Part shown: piece after piece, positions 40,233 to 50,338 of the stretch
Layout of the letters: the number at the start of each line of letters is the position of its first letter
Position numbering within the stretch: the first letter of the stretch is position 1
Source: Vibrio tapetis subsp. tapetis
GTDB lineage: Bacteria; Pseudomonadota; Gammaproteobacteria; Enterobacterales; Vibrionaceae
Length of the DNA: 64,000 nt
Reading direction: 5' to 3'
NCBI RefSeq assembly: GCF_900233005.1
Contig: NZ_LT960611.1
Coordinates: 1,736,001-1,800,000 of the forward strand
Program-made: the position numbers and the translations under genes
Notes under the pieces: generated by a model
What the model saw: the letters and a program-made list of their open reading frames with translations, nothing else
What the model was told of the DNA's origin: nothing
Database searches by the model: none

Positions 40233-40550
40233 ATGGCAAAACGACGTTCTAACCAGGAATGGCAAGCTCTCTTTGAGCAATATGAAAGTAGCAATATTAC
40301 TCAACGCGTTTTTTGCGAACAGCACGGACTGAGTTTATCGACGTTCTTCGCAAAAAGGCGTCAACTTCAAACCGCAGCCCTACCAATGCCAGTTGGATTT
40401 GTCAGAGCTGAAGTCGTCGAAAAGACGACGAAGTATCAAGCTCAAATCGCAACGGCTAACATGACACTGCTCGTCAATGATGTTGAGCTGAATATTCCTC
40501 AAGGCACGCCTGCGGCCTATCTGGCAGAGCTTATCGGTGCGCTATCATGA
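40233..40550 (+). CDS. tnpA: IS66-family accessory protein TnpA
   Basis: A 105-residue protein with an N-terminal helix-turn-helix (ITQRVFCEQHGLSLSTFFAK). It overlaps the next gene by four bases (ATGA). IS66 elements need this small protein for full transposition, but it is not the DDE enzyme. Confidence 0.88.
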   Translation: MAKRRSNQEWQALFEQYESSNITQRVFCEQHGLSLSTFFAKRRQLQTAALPMPVGFVRAEVVEKTTKYQAQIATANMTLLVNDVELNIPQGTPAAYLAELIGALS

Positions 40551-40900
40551 AACGTATGCTGAGCGCTCCTGAGATTTACCTCTATCGTGAAAGCGTCGAT
40601 TTTAGAAAGTCCATCAACGGCCTCGCGGCGATTATCGAAAGTGACACCGATTTGCCTTTGGGGAGTGGCGCACTGTTCTTGTTTACCAACAAACAGCGCG
40701 ACAAAAGCAAAGTATTGTATTGGGATAAAACAGGCTTCGCCCTTTGGTATAAACGACTCGAAAAAGCCAAGTACAAGTGGCCTACAAAAGAGAAAAATGA
40801 AGTGTTTACCCTGACTCAATCCGAACTTGATAGACTGCTTTCTGGCTTCACGATTATCGGCCATAAACCCGTGCGAATAAACGATTTTACAATGACTTAA
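40547..40900 (+). CDS. tnpB: IS66-family accessory protein TnpB (IS66 Orf2)
   Basis: A 117-residue IS66 Orf2 protein (MKRMLSAPEIYLYRESVDFR, KSINGLAAIIESD, VLYWDKTGFALWYKRLEKAK). It is unrelated to the IS605 TnpB nuclease despite the name. Confidence 0.92.
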   Translation: MKRMLSAPEIYLYRESVDFRKSINGLAAIIESDTDLPLGSGALFLFTNKQRDKSKVLYWDKTGFALWYKRLEKAKYKWPTKEKNEVFTLTQSELDRLLSGFTIIGHKPVRINDFTMT

Positions 40901-40959
40901 ACGATAATAAAGCCTTATCCACCAAGCGTTAACAGCACGATTTTAGTATAATAAATGCC

Positions 40960-42489
40960 ATGAAAAAGACGCCAAATATCAACCCAGAAAGTCAAGATAT
41001 TGCCGAGCTACAAGCGATGGTGAAAGCGCTGATGGCGTCAGAAACCCAATTGAAACAAGAGCGCCAGTCGCTACTCGAACAGCTCAAGCTTGCCTTCGAC
41101 CGCCAGTTCGCTAAGCGCTCGGAGGCGTTAAATCCTTACGATGAATCACAAGGTGACCTCTTCAACGAAGCGGAATGTGAAGCCGTTGAGGAAGGAGAGG
41201 TTGAGCTTACAACGACGACCACAACGAAAAAGCGCGGTAAACGTAAGCCCCTTCCAAAGACCTTACCTCGTGAGATTATCGAACTCGATTTAGACGACCA
41301 TGAAAAGCAATGCGCTTGCTGCAAGCAGAGCCTGCATAAAATCGGTGAAGACCGGAGTCAAAAGCTGGAGTTCTCACCAGCGGTACTCAAAGTGCTGGAA
41401 TATGTTCGTCCTAAGTATGCTTGCCGTCAGTGCGAGCAAACAGAGGACAATAACCGCATCGTTCAAAAGCCAGCGCCGCAAAGCATTATTCCTAAGAGCT
41501 TCGCGACAGAAAGCTTGCTTGCCAATATCATCCTTGGCAAATACCAATACGCAATGCCGCTGTATCGACAAGAGTCGCTGTTTATCCAATCGGGTATCGA
41601 ACTATCACGAACCACCATGGCAAGGTGGATTATCCAAGTCAGTGAGAAGTTCGTACCGCTGTATGCTGCCTTGAAAAGGCACCTACTAGAACAAGTGGTG
41701 GTTCAGGCGGATGAAACGCCGCTCAATGTACTTAAGGAAGATAAACAGTGTTACATGTGGCTCTACTGCTCGGGCGCTGACTCGCCAGGTGCCGCCCTCC
41801 CCAATGTGAAAAACATCGCCTTGTACGACTATCAAAACAGTCGCGCGAGGGCGTGCCCTGCTGCCTTTTTAGGGGATTATAGTGGTTATCTGCAAACCGA
41901 TGGCTATGGTGCCTATGACGGTCTTCACCACGTGACCAATGTCGGCTGCTTGGCGCATGCACGGCGTAAGTTCATGGATGCTAAGAAGCTTCAAGGAAAA
42001 GGCAAGTCAGGCAAAGCGGATAAAGCACTGGCTAAAATCCAAAAGCTCTATGGAATAGAATCACGCTTGAAAGGCATCTCTGCCGAAAAACGAAAAGCAG
42101 AGCGGCAGATACATGCCAAACCAATACTGGATGAGTTTTACGAATGGATGACAATTCAGAAAGTGATAGGCTCTAGCGTACTGGGTAAAGCGATAAAGTA
42201 CACGCTTGGGCAATGGCCGAAGCTCATTCGCTATATCGACGATGGCCACTTATCTATCGACAATAATCGCGCTGAACGCGCAATTAAGCCACTGGTCATT
42301 GGCAGGAAAAATTGGTTATTCTCGGCTACTCAAAATGGTGCTGACGCGAGCGCGATGCTTTACAGCATCGTCGAAACCGCGAAAGCCAACGGCCTTATCC
42401 TCTACGACTACATGGTCAAGTGCATGAAAGAGTTGGCGAAAGCAGAGCCAGATATCGATGCGCTCCTACCTTGGAACTTCAAACATTAG
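40960..42489 (+). CDS. tnpC: IS66-family DDE transposase TnpC
   Basis: A 509-residue transposase: an N-terminal leucine-rich coiled coil, a Thr/Lys-rich linker, a zinc-binding segment (Cys118, 120, 121, 155, 158), then the DDE catalytic core with Asp251 (VVQADETPLNV), Asp314 (YLQTDGYGAYDG) and Glu439 (SIDNNRAERAIKP), and the IS66 C-terminal domain. All catalytic residues are present. Confidence 0.95.
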   Translation: MKKTPNINPESQDIAELQAMVKALMASETQLKQERQSLLEQLKLAFDRQFAKRSEALNPYDESQGDLFNEAECEAVEEGEVELTTTTTTKKRGKRKPLPKTLPREIIELDLDDHEKQCACCKQSLHKIGEDRSQKLEFSPAVLKVLEYVRPKYACRQCEQTEDNNRIVQKPAPQSIIPKSFATESLLANIILGKYQYAMPLYRQESLFIQSGIELSRTTMARWIIQVSEKFVPLYAALKRHLLEQVVVQADETPLNVLKEDKQCYMWLYCSGADSPGAALPNVKNIALYDYQNSRARACPAAFLGDYSGYLQTDGYGAYDGLHHVTNVGCLAHARRKFMDAKKLQGKGKSGKADKALAKIQKLYGIESRLKGISAEKRKAERQIHAKPILDEFYEWMTIQKVIGSSVLGKAIKYTLGQWPKLIRYIDDGHLSIDNNRAERAIKPLVIGRKNWLFSATQNGADASAMLYSIVETAKANGLILYDYMVKCMKELAKAEPDIDALLPWNFKH

Positions 42490-42530
42490 TAATATCGCCC
42501 CGTGGGTTCATGGGGCGTTTACGGCTTATT

Positions 42531-42892
42531 GCTGTTAATGATAGAGATCATATTATTGCCGCAAATTCTGTTTAATCCTTACAGCCCTGTCATAGCTTGT
42601 TTAAATATGTGAAAACTAATTACACTTAATGATTCATATCGCAAAACTGGCCTGCTTTTACTGTAGTTTTCTTTCAACTCACGCAATAAAGTGATCAAGA
42701 TCATTCTCTAAAAAAAGACCTATTGTTAAACTCGCCGTCAGTACAAATAAGAATAATATTTTCAACATAATAGTTTCAATGTTTGTAACAGTGGCGCACA
42801 ATCGACGTGTTACTTACCACGAATTGCAATGAGTATCATAAGGGTAACCAATGATACTTTTTAAAAACCTACTTATATAATATGAGGAATCT
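42531..42892. other. Upstream region of the DUF3360-type gene
   Basis: 362 bases between the IS66 element and the DUF3360-type start. Apart from the FNR-like site at 42691-42704 I see no gene. It is A+T-rich, consistent with a regulated promoter. The element inserted about 365 bases upstream of the start, so it has probably not cut the core promoter. Confidence 0.45.
42691..42704. promoter_or_regulatory. Putative FNR box upstream of the pfl region
   Basis: GTGATCAAGATCAT matches TTGAT-N4-ATCAA at 8 of 10 defined positions, with the same TGATCAAGATCA core as at 19942. pflB is FNR- and ArcA-activated in E. coli, so anaerobic control of this gene and pflB is likely. Confidence 0.5.
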
Positions 42893-44434
42893 ATGTCAGA
42901 CGTATCGAAAGACAACTCAGCCTCTCAAGAAGAGAAGAGCTACAGCGAGTTGCATCGTCCTGCATCAGAGTTTAAAAACCGTTCGGATTATCTAGATCAC
43001 GAACTTCAAATCATGAAACCACGCCGTTTTGCACTAAACCTTCCAGGTCGTGATTTCCGTTTTGAACTTGAAGATCTTGTACCTGCTCTGGCCGGTACTA
43101 TTGGTATTATTGCAATGTATTCTGCGGTAATGATGTCTTGGGCTGACGGTCTAACTGCAGCTTGGGATCATGTTAACCTTGGTAAAGATTTTGCAATCGA
43201 AGTGGCGCGTGTAGAAATGCTAATTCCTGCATTACTATTTTGTGTTTTAGCTTCAGGTTTTATCAATCCACGTGCGAACCTTGCTGGTAACCACGGGCCA
43301 ATGATCCCTCTTATTGGTACTATCGCTTTAGCGGGTGCCCACCCTTTAGCACTGGCAATTTTGCTTGGTGTATTTGGTCTTTTATTGAGTTACTTTAAAG
43401 GTGGATCCAAACTGGTGAATTTAACCGGTGAAGGTGTCGCCGGTGGCTTACTCGTGTTCCTAGGTTTTACCGGTGCCATGAGTCAAATTGGTCAAATTCA
43501 AGCTTGGGCTACAGGGCTAGAAACTGCCGAAGTGGCAAAAGGTAGCCTTGGTTACATCGGCCTAGTAGTTTTGGCCGTAAACATCGTGCTTTACGCTTTC
43601 CTTGCTCGCATCAATAAACGTTGGTTGGCGATTCCTGCTTGTGCAGTAACGGGCCTACTGGTTGCATTGGCATTCGGCGCAGGTTTTGATCTAACATTCG
43701 AAACTGAAATGGGCTTGCCAAACCTAAACCCTGTTTACTGGTGGGGTTCAACAAGCGAAGGTTGGATGCTTGGTCTTCCAAACCTTGAGCACTTCATTGC
43801 TTCATTGCCATTTGCAATTTTAGCGGTAGCGATGTGGTCTCCAGATTTCCTTGGCCATCGCATTTTCCAAGAATTGAACTACCCTAAACGTACTGAAAAA
43901 GTACTAATGGATGTTGATGATACAATGACGATGTGTTCTATCCGTCAAATGGTAGGTACAGCAGTTGGTGGTGGTAACATCACATCGTCTTGGGGTACGT
44001 ACATGATCCCAGCAGCGATTGCTAAACGTCCTATTCCGGGTGGTGCCATTCTGCTAGGTTCACTATGTATCATTATTGCAATCCTAGGTTTCCCTATGGA
44101 TGTTGCAGTTTGGCCACCAGTAATGCGTATTGCTCTTCTTGTAGGTGTATTCTTACCTCTACTTGAAGCAGGTATGCAAATGGTTAAAGACACGAAAGAT
44201 TCACAATCTGCTGGTATTTGTATCTTTGCGTCTGCGGTTGTTAACCCGGTACTTGCATGGGCACTAACGATGCTTCTAGACAATAACGGTTTAATCGGTG
44301 ACAAAGAGCGCTCTAAGAAGCTGTCTTTCGTTGACCGTATAGTGATCCCTGGCGGCGTGCTTATCGTATGTTTGATTGCGATGCTTGCGGTTGGTATGTT
44401 GGAAGGCCAATATGGTATTCAATCATTCCTATAA
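42893..44434 (+). CDS. DUF3360-type multi-pass membrane protein next to pflB
   Basis: A 513-residue polytopic protein: about 65 polar N-terminal residues, then roughly 12 hydrophobic segments. The GNHGPMIPLIGTIALAGAHP and GEGVAGGLLVFLGFTGAMSQ stretches recall the UraA/SulP transporter fold. It corresponds to what I remember as DUF3360, a Vibrio/Shewanella-type family of unknown function. It stands directly upstream of pflB, where enterobacteria have the formate channel FocA, and has an FNR-like site. Transport of formate or another mixed-acid product is an inference from position only. Codon use is that of a highly expressed gene. Confidence 0.75.
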   Translation: MSDVSKDNSASQEEKSYSELHRPASEFKNRSDYLDHELQIMKPRRFALNLPGRDFRFELEDLVPALAGTIGIIAMYSAVMMSWADGLTAAWDHVNLGKDFAIEVARVEMLIPALLFCVLASGFINPRANLAGNHGPMIPLIGTIALAGAHPLALAILLGVFGLLLSYFKGGSKLVNLTGEGVAGGLLVFLGFTGAMSQIGQIQAWATGLETAEVAKGSLGYIGLVVLAVNIVLYAFLARINKRWLAIPACAVTGLLVALAFGAGFDLTFETEMGLPNLNPVYWWGSTSEGWMLGLPNLEHFIASLPFAILAVAMWSPDFLGHRIFQELNYPKRTEKVLMDVDDTMTMCSIRQMVGTAVGGGNITSSWGTYMIPAAIAKRPIPGGAILLGSLCIIIAILGFPMDVAVWPPVMRIALLVGVFLPLLEAGMQMVKDTKDSQSAGICIFASAVVNPVLAWALTMLLDNNGLIGDKERSKKLSFVDRIVIPGGVLIVCLIAMLAVGMLEGQYGIQSFL

Positions 44435-44465
44435 ATGACCAATTGACGTAAAACATTAAAAAATG

Positions 44466-44497
44466 TTGGGTAGAACACGCTGTTCTACCCAATTTTT
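44466..44497 (+). terminator. Terminator of the DUF3360-type gene
   Basis: TTGGGTAGAACA, loop CGC, TGTTCTACCCAA, then TTTTTATTT. It may be partial, since pflB follows on the same strand 230 bases later. The gap to pflB also has a GTACTG/CAGTAC dyad (44648-44653, 44691-44696) in the presumed leader. Confidence 0.85.
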
Positions 44498-44727
44498 ATT
44501 TAATAAGTTTAGTTTTTATTGATTTAGTTTAAGGTTTACTTAAAAATTTTAGAGTAAGCTTGATCTTAACTTAGAAAGTGACAATATGTATGACCATGAG
44601 CTACGTAGCATATCGTAGTCAACCATATTGTTATTTATATAAAGAGTGTACTGCTCACCTATGTTGGTGATAGCTGGCTCAACAGCGAATCAGTACGTGT
44701 TTTTTCTACTAAAAAGGTAGGTATGTC

Positions 44728-47004
44728 ATGGCAGAGCAATTTGCTAAAGCTTGGGAAGGTTTTGCTAAAGGTGATTGGCAAAACGAAGTAAACGTTCGCG
44801 ACTTCATTCAGAAAAACTACGCACCATATGAAGGCGATGAAGCTTTCCTAGTGTCTGAAGGTACTGAAGCAACTGACAAGCTTTGGGCTAAAGTAATGGA
44901 AGGCATCAAGCAGGAAAATGCAACTAAAGCACCTGTAGATTTTGATACTTCAGTTATTTCTACCATCACTGCTCACGATGCAGGTTACATTGAAAAAGAT
45001 CTAGAGACTATCGTTGGTCTACAAACTGAGAAGCCACTAAAACGTGCAATCATCCCTAACGGTGGTGTGCGTATGGTTGAAGGTTCTTGTAAAGCATACG
45101 GTGAAACTCTTGACCCAATGGTTTCAAAAATCTACTCAGAATACCGCAAAACACACAATGCTGGCGTTTTCGATATCTATACTCCTGATATCCTAAAATG
45201 TCGTAAGTCTGGTGTTCTGACTGGTCTTCCTGATGCTTACGGCCGTGGTCGTATCATTGGTGACTACCGTCGTGTTGCACTTTACGGTATCAACTTCCTA
45301 ATGAAAGACAAGCAAGCTCAGTTTGCTTCTCTTCAAGAGCGTTTCGAAAACGGCGAAGACCTTGCTGCAACAATGCAACTTCGTGAAGAAATCTCTGAGC
45401 AACACCGTGCTCTAGGCCAAATCAAAGTGATGGCTGAGAAATACGGCTACGATATCTCTGAGCCAGCTCAAACTGCTCAAGAAGCTATCCAGTGGACTTA
45501 CTTCGGCTACCTAGCTGCTGTTAAATCTCAAAACGGTGCTGCAATGTCTCTAGGTCGTACTTCGACTTTCCTAGACATCTTCATCGAGCGTGATATCGCT
45601 GCTGGTACTATCACAGAAATTCAAGCTCAAGAAATGATCGACCACTTCGTAATGAAGCTGCGTATGGTTCGCTTCCTACGTACTCCTGAGTACGATGAGC
45701 TGTTCTCTGGTGACCCAATCTGGGCAACAGAATCTATGGGTGGTATGGGTGTTGATGGTCGTACTCTAGTTACACGTACGAACTTCCGTTTCCTAAACAG
45801 CCTATACACTATGGGTCCATCTCCTGAGCCAAACATCACGGTTCTTTGGTCTGAGCAACTGCCTGACGGCTTCAAACGTTTCTGTGCGAAGGTATCTATC
45901 GATACTTCTTCTATCCAGTACGAAAATGATGACCTAATGCGTCCTGACCTTGGTTCTGATGACTACGCAATCGCTTGTTGTGTATCTCCAATGATCGTTG
46001 GTAAGCAAATGCAGTTCTTCGGCGCTCGTGCTAACCTTGCAAAAACGATGCTTTACGCAATCAACGGCGGCGTTGATGAGAAGCTTAAGATGCAAGTTGG
46101 CCCAGTTGGCGACAAGATCACTGATGCTGTTCTTAACTACGATGACGTAATGGGTCGCCTAGACACATTCATGGATTGGTTAGCTAAGCAATATGTGACT
46201 GCACTAAACAGCATTCACTTCATGCACGACAAATACAGCTACGAAGCGTCTCTAATGGCTCTTCATGACCGTGACGTTCGTCGTACTATGGCATGTGGTA
46301 TCGCTGGTCTTTCTGTTGCAGCTGACTCACTGTCTGCAATCAAATTCGCTACTGTTAAACCAGTGCGTGACGAAGACGGCATTGCTATCGATTTCGAAAT
46401 CGAAGGCGACTACCCTAAATTTGGTAACAATGATTCACGCGTTGATGACATCGCATGTGAACTTGTTTCTACATTTATGGGCAAAATCCGTAAACTGACT
46501 ATGTACCGCAACGCGATTCCTACTCAGTCTATCCTTACTATCACTTCTAACGTTGTGTACGGTAAGAAAACGGGTAACACTCCAGACGGTCGTCGTGCTG
46601 GTGCTCCTTTCGCTCCTGGTGCTAACCCAATGCACGGTCGTGATGAGAAAGGTGCTGTAGCGTCATTGACTTCTGTAGGTAAACTGCCGTTTGCTGATGC
46701 ACAAGATGGTATCTCTTACACTTTCTCTATCGTTCCAAACGCGCTAGGTAAAGAAGAAGATAACCAACGTGCTAACCTTGCAGGCCTAATGGATGGTTAC
46801 TTCCACCACGAAGCCGGCATTGAAGGTGGTCAACACCTTAACGTGAACGTTCTTAACCGCGGTACTCTAGAAGACGCAGTTAAGCACCCTGAGAACTACC
46901 CTCAGTTAACGATTCGCGTATCTGGTTATGCTGTACGCTTTAACTCTCTGACTCCAGAGCAGCAAGCTGACGTAATCGCACGTACTTTCACTGAGTCTCT
47001 ATAA
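44728..47004 (+). CDS. pflB: Formate C-acetyltransferase (pyruvate formate-lyase)
   Basis: The 758-residue glycyl-radical enzyme. Cys417-Cys418 in AIACCVSPM are the active-site pair, and Gly733 in RVSGYAVRF carries the radical. It turns pyruvate plus CoA into acetyl-CoA plus formate without oxygen. The codon choice is strongly biased, as expected for an abundant protein. It is activated by PflA, encoded 3.3 kb downstream with two genes in between. Confidence 0.98.
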   Translation: MAEQFAKAWEGFAKGDWQNEVNVRDFIQKNYAPYEGDEAFLVSEGTEATDKLWAKVMEGIKQENATKAPVDFDTSVISTITAHDAGYIEKDLETIVGLQTEKPLKRAIIPNGGVRMVEGSCKAYGETLDPMVSKIYSEYRKTHNAGVFDIYTPDILKCRKSGVLTGLPDAYGRGRIIGDYRRVALYGINFLMKDKQAQFASLQERFENGEDLAATMQLREEISEQHRALGQIKVMAEKYGYDISEPAQTAQEAIQWTYFGYLAAVKSQNGAAMSLGRTSTFLDIFIERDIAAGTITEIQAQEMIDHFVMKLRMVRFLRTPEYDELFSGDPIWATESMGGMGVDGRTLVTRTNFRFLNSLYTMGPSPEPNITVLWSEQLPDGFKRFCAKVSIDTSSIQYENDDLMRPDLGSDDYAIACCVSPMIVGKQMQFFGARANLAKTMLYAINGGVDEKLKMQVGPVGDKITDAVLNYDDVMGRLDTFMDWLAKQYVTALNSIHFMHDKYSYEASLMALHDRDVRRTMACGIAGLSVAADSLSAIKFATVKPVRDEDGIAIDFEIEGDYPKFGNNDSRVDDIACELVSTFMGKIRKLTMYRNAIPTQSILTITSNVVYGKKTGNTPDGRRAGAPFAPGANPMHGRDEKGAVASLTSVGKLPFADAQDGISYTFSIVPNALGKEEDNQRANLAGLMDGYFHHEAGIEGGQHLNVNVLNRGTLEDAVKHPENYPQLTIRVSGYAVRFNSLTPEQQADVIARTFTESL

Positions 47005-47026
47005 TTCTCAGTTAATTGAATAAACG

Positions 47027-47056
47027 AAGCCCGCTCATTGAGCGGGCTTTTTTTTT
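47027..47056 (+). terminator. Terminator of pflB
   Basis: Arms AAGCCCGCTC and GAGCGGGCTT with loop ATT, followed by seven or more T. Confidence 0.93.
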
Positions 47057-47057
47057 C

Positions 47058-47129
47058 AAGTACTAAAAGCTAAGTTCGAAGTGCTAAGCCCCCCATACTT
47101 ATCTTTTAGTACTTAGCTTTTCGCACTTC
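47058..47129. repeat. Degenerate 7-nt-period inverted repeat between convergent genes
   Basis: The left half reads as heptads AAGTACT AAAAGCT AAGTTCG AAGTGCT AAG (47058-47088). The right half, on the other strand, reads GAAGTGC GAAAAGC TAAGTAC TAAAAGA TAAGTAT. AAGTACTAAAAG (47058-47069) and CTTTTAGTACTT (47103-47114) are perfect inverted copies around a C-rich centre. It lies between the pflB terminator and the chemoreceptor stop. Confidence 0.8.
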
Positions 47130-47133
47130 AATC

Positions 47134-49014
47134 TCACAACTTAAACTGTTCACAATCCTGACTGAGTCGATTTGAACGCTCTTCTACCCGACCACTGGTC
47201 TCTCTAAGTTGCCCATTACTAGTTTCAATTGATGCCATCGACCCCGATATCTGCGACATACTATCGGCCATTGATTGACTGGTTGTTGCGAGCTCTCTAA
47301 TTGAATTAAAAATAACTTCGGTTTGATGGTTAACTTCCGACACTTTACCCGTTATAGAGTCTAATGCGTCGATCGCTTCTTGCCCTTTCGCTTGGCCTTT
47401 TTCTATCGAGCCCTCACATTGTGCAATAGAACCAATAACCTCAGAGCTTTCTTTTTTCATTGTTTCTATCGTGCCAGAGATTTCACCTACCGCATCTACC
47501 GTTCTAACTGCCAGATTTCTCACTTCATCGGCAACAACCGCAAAGCCTCTTCCCTGCTCGCCTGCCCTTGCCGCTTCTATTGCTGCGTTCAACGCCAATA
47601 AATTCGTTTGCTCTGCTATGCCATTGATAATATCCATAACTGAATCTACCTTCGCAGAAGCTTCTTCCAAACGCTTAATGTTACCCGCAGCATTAGTCAA
47701 AACAGTTGCTACATCCGCTAACGATTTGATCGCCTCGGTGATGACAATGCCTCCTTCTTGAGCCGAACTACTTGATGTTTCTGTTACCTGTACCACCAAC
47801 TCCAAACTGTTTGATACCTCTTGGGTTGTGACACTGACCTCTTCAGTTGCAGACGCTAAAACTTGCGTTTGATGCACAACGTCGCTTTGATTTTTTGCCA
47901 AACCATCCACGCCAACATTTAGCTGCGTTGCATTTTCTGATAGTGCGTGGCTGCTATCTTGTACGCCTTTAACTAGCAGGCCTAAATTCTCACAAGTTTG
48001 ATTAATGGCGATGGCCAAGCGATTAAACTCGTCCTTACTGTTTGTTGTTGTCTTCATTCGCTGTGAAAGATCACCATTCGACATGCCTTCCAACACATGA
48101 GAAACGGCCGCGACGGAGCGCGAAATAGACCGATTAAGCGTGACAAAAATGAGCAAGGTAACCATTGCCAACACAACACAGGCGATCAGCACCGACAATT
48201 CTGTTTGGGTAGACTTCTCAGACGCGGATATTTGATAAGATTCACTGATTTCCCCCAACTTTCCAGAGATATCATGGATAAGGTTCTTCACACTATCTTG
48301 TTGGGAGAAAAGGGTCTCTTCGACCTGAATAAGCTGTTCGGATAATTCACTCACCCGCATGAAGTCTTGCTTAAATTGTTCTAACTCTTTTTCGTATAAG
48401 TCCAACATCGCATAACTGTTAGACATGTTTTCAAACATCGCAAGCGAGCGATTAAACAATTTAAGGTTTTTCTCATTAGGTTGAAGTAAATAAGTTTGTT
48501 GCATCTTCACCATATTTTGGAAATCTGAATTAATACTCACCATCCCGGTTTCAAGTATTTTTTCTTCAATTTTTTTAGTCAGTAGGTTCATACCACCCAG
48601 TTTGCCGTCATCGATATTAAAACCAACTTCCGCTCTAATATCTAACCAAGGCACCAGTGCCGCTCGATAATCTGCAACAGCAACTTCAAGCTTCTGCCCG
48701 TCAGTCGTTACCCCAACAGATTCAAGAAAAATTCTATTCACTTTAATAAGCTCATAGATTTTGTCACTGGTTTGCTTAGCACTAGACACTTGATCTGCTG
48801 TCATATCATCAAGATGGCTGATCAATTGTAACAATTGAACCTGAGTTTGCCTGACCTCATAGGCTCCGGACGAAATTTCGTTACTATGCTGGTACTCCTC
48901 ACCTACTTTTTCAATTGCAGATACGGTATACCAGGCCAAAGAGAGGAATCCAATGATGAGGAGACCCAAATAAACAAACGATTTTTGCTTCTGCGACAAA
49001 TTCATATTTTTCAT
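47134..49014 (-). CDS. Methyl-accepting chemotaxis protein
   Basis: A 626-residue receptor: TM1 (about residues 13-32, [18 protein letters not shown]), a long helical periplasmic region of about 240 residues (4-helix-bundle type), TM2 near residue 285 ([19 protein letters not shown]), HAMP ([10 protein letters not shown]), then the signalling domain with the tip [20 protein letters not shown]. There is no C-terminal CheR/CheB pentapeptide. The ligand is unknown. It converges on pflB. Confidence 0.93.
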   Translation of the reverse strand: MKNMNLSQKQKSFVYLGLLIIGFLSLAWYTVSAIEKVGEEYQHSNEISSGAYEVRQTQVQLLQLISHLDDMTADQVSSAKQTSDKIYELIKVNRIFLESVGVTTDGQKLEVAVADYRAALVPWLDIRAEVGFNIDDGKLGGMNLLTKKIEEKILETGMVSINSDFQNMVKMQQTYLLQPNEKNLKLFNRSLAMFENMSNSYAMLDLYEKELEQFKQDFMRVSELSEQLIQVEETLFSQQDSVKNLIHDISGKLGEISESYQISASEKSTQTELSVLIACVVLAMVTLLIFVTLNRSISRSVAAVSHVLEGMSNGDLSQRMKTTTNSKDEFNRLAIAINQTCENLGLLVKGVQDSSHALSENATQLNVGVDGLAKNQSDVVHQTQVLASATEEVSVTTQEVSNSLELVVQVTETSSSSAQEGGIVITEAIKSLADVATVLTNAAGNIKRLEEASAKVDSVMDIINGIAEQTNLLALNAAIEAARAGEQGRGFAVVADEVRNLAVRTVDAVGEISGTIETMKKESSEVIGSIAQCEGSIEKGQAKGQEAIDALDSITGKVSEVNHQTEVIFNSIRELATTSQSMADSMSQISGSMASIETSNGQLRETSGRVEERSNRLSQDCEQFKL

Positions 49015-49223
49015 GTAAAACCCTTCTGCTTATTAAGCAACAACTTAACTACGTTACTTACAGATTACACATTAACATAATAAGGCGTTATATTTAACAA
49101 TATAGCTACATTTGGAGGGGTTTTTACATGTTTTTTTGATTTTCATCAGGAGCTCGATAAGATCTCAGTTAGCATTTTTAGGTTGCGGTATACTCGAACG
49201 CGCCCTTAATAAATAAAATGTGA

Positions 49224-50195
49224 ATGGTGGACAACGTGTTACACAAATTATCGATGACGCTTCGATGGTCAGCCAGCGTAGGGGTTTTATTGTGTTCTGC
49301 AGCTCAAGCAGATACCACCATCAGCGTACATTTAGATAACGACGGAATGCTAGGAACGGATAAAGACTATTCCAATGGATTGTTTTTAGATGTGCAAAGC
49401 AAGCTAGATGGCGCACCGCTGCGTTGGCTTGAAAAAGCCGATGCTGAATATTATATGGGCGTCTCTTTAAGCCAAAAAATCTGGACTCCGAGTGATGTGA
49501 GTCAAGTTGAGCCTACCCCTAACGATCGACCATATGCTGGGTTATCTTACTTATCAACCAGACTCTCAATTAGAGCACCGCAAGAGTATCAAAATATTGA
49601 ACTCATGCTGGGTACCATGGGCGAACAATCTTTAGCGTCAATATCTCAACGATGGGTTCATGACCTGATCGGCTCACCACGCCCCGAAGGTTGGCAATAT
49701 CAAGTTGAAGAACCATTGGTATGGGGTGCCAGTTACCAACAACATAATACCGTATTCAACCGCGACACCGATTCAAATAGCAATGAATTAACATGGATAA
49801 ATCGAGCACAGATTGGCAATTTTCAACCTGAAATAGCATCCGGTGTTTTATGGCGATATGGTGATAATTTGGCAGCGACGTTTGGGTCAACGGCCATCAG
49901 TTACGCTCAACCCAATCAAACCTTGTATGCCCCAAAAGATCAAATTGGCTACTACTACTTTGCGGGTATAGAGGCTCGCTATCGATTTAAGGATTTGACC
50001 CTAAGCGGCGCAACGCCACCAGAAGTGTACCCGGTTTCAATCCAACACTGGCAAAGCACAGCTCAAATCGGCGCCGTCGGTTACTACCAAGGGCTGGGCA
50101 TCGCGTTTACAATCGTCGCCAAGTCTCCTGACTATAAAGAAGATCAACAGAACCTTCATGCCGCGACTTCGTTATCCCTTTTTTGGATGTTGTAA
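49224..50195 (+). CDS. lpxR: LpxR-family lipid A 3'-O-deacylase
   Basis: A 323-residue outer-membrane protein (DUF2219/LpxR): signal peptide to about AAQA, then strands starting ISVHLDNDGMLGTDKDYSNG, with the family's N-D pair and the YSNG turn, NDRPYAGLSYLS, and RWVHDLIGSPRPEGW with the candidate His. It ends in aromatic residue-rich strands (SLSLFWML). LpxR removes the 3'-acyloxyacyl chain from lipid A in the outer membrane. The activity is inferred. Single gene between the chemoreceptor and pflA. Confidence 0.85.
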   Translation: MVDNVLHKLSMTLRWSASVGVLLCSAAQADTTISVHLDNDGMLGTDKDYSNGLFLDVQSKLDGAPLRWLEKADAEYYMGVSLSQKIWTPSDVSQVEPTPNDRPYAGLSYLSTRLSIRAPQEYQNIELMLGTMGEQSLASISQRWVHDLIGSPRPEGWQYQVEEPLVWGASYQQHNTVFNRDTDSNSNELTWINRAQIGNFQPEIASGVLWRYGDNLAATFGSTAISYAQPNQTLYAPKDQIGYYYFAGIEARYRFKDLTLSGATPPEVYPVSIQHWQSTAQIGAVGYYQGLGIAFTIVAKSPDYKEDQQNLHAATSLSLFWML

Positions 50196-50338
50196 CACCA
50201 ACAATACAAATACTTCAGCGCCGTTACATAGGTGCTGAGAATTCAGTTATTTGATTACGATTATCAGCTAAGAATGACTATTTAAAGTGGCCAATTTGTA
50301 ATAAAATAACGGTAAAAATAATCCTAAGAGAAATGCTC

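Larger units (their letters stand above)
40144..42530. mobile_element. Complete IS66-family insertion sequence with 8-bp target duplication
   Basis: The element runs 40152-42522 (2371 bp). Terminal inverted repeats begin GTAAGCGCGTCATAACCCCC on the left and GTAAACGCCCCATGAACCCA on the right (as read inward). The 8-bp direct repeat GGCTTATT flanks it exactly (40144-40151 and 42523-42530), the target length typical of IS66. It has three genes, all intact. It lies in intergenic DNA between the lipoprotein gene and the DUF3360-type gene and breaks no visible gene. Confidence 0.95.

Noticed and set aside
40230..42490. IS66 TnpB as an RNA-guided nuclease
   Set aside because: The name is shared, but the 117-residue protein is the IS66 Orf2 family and has no RuvC motif or zinc ribbon.
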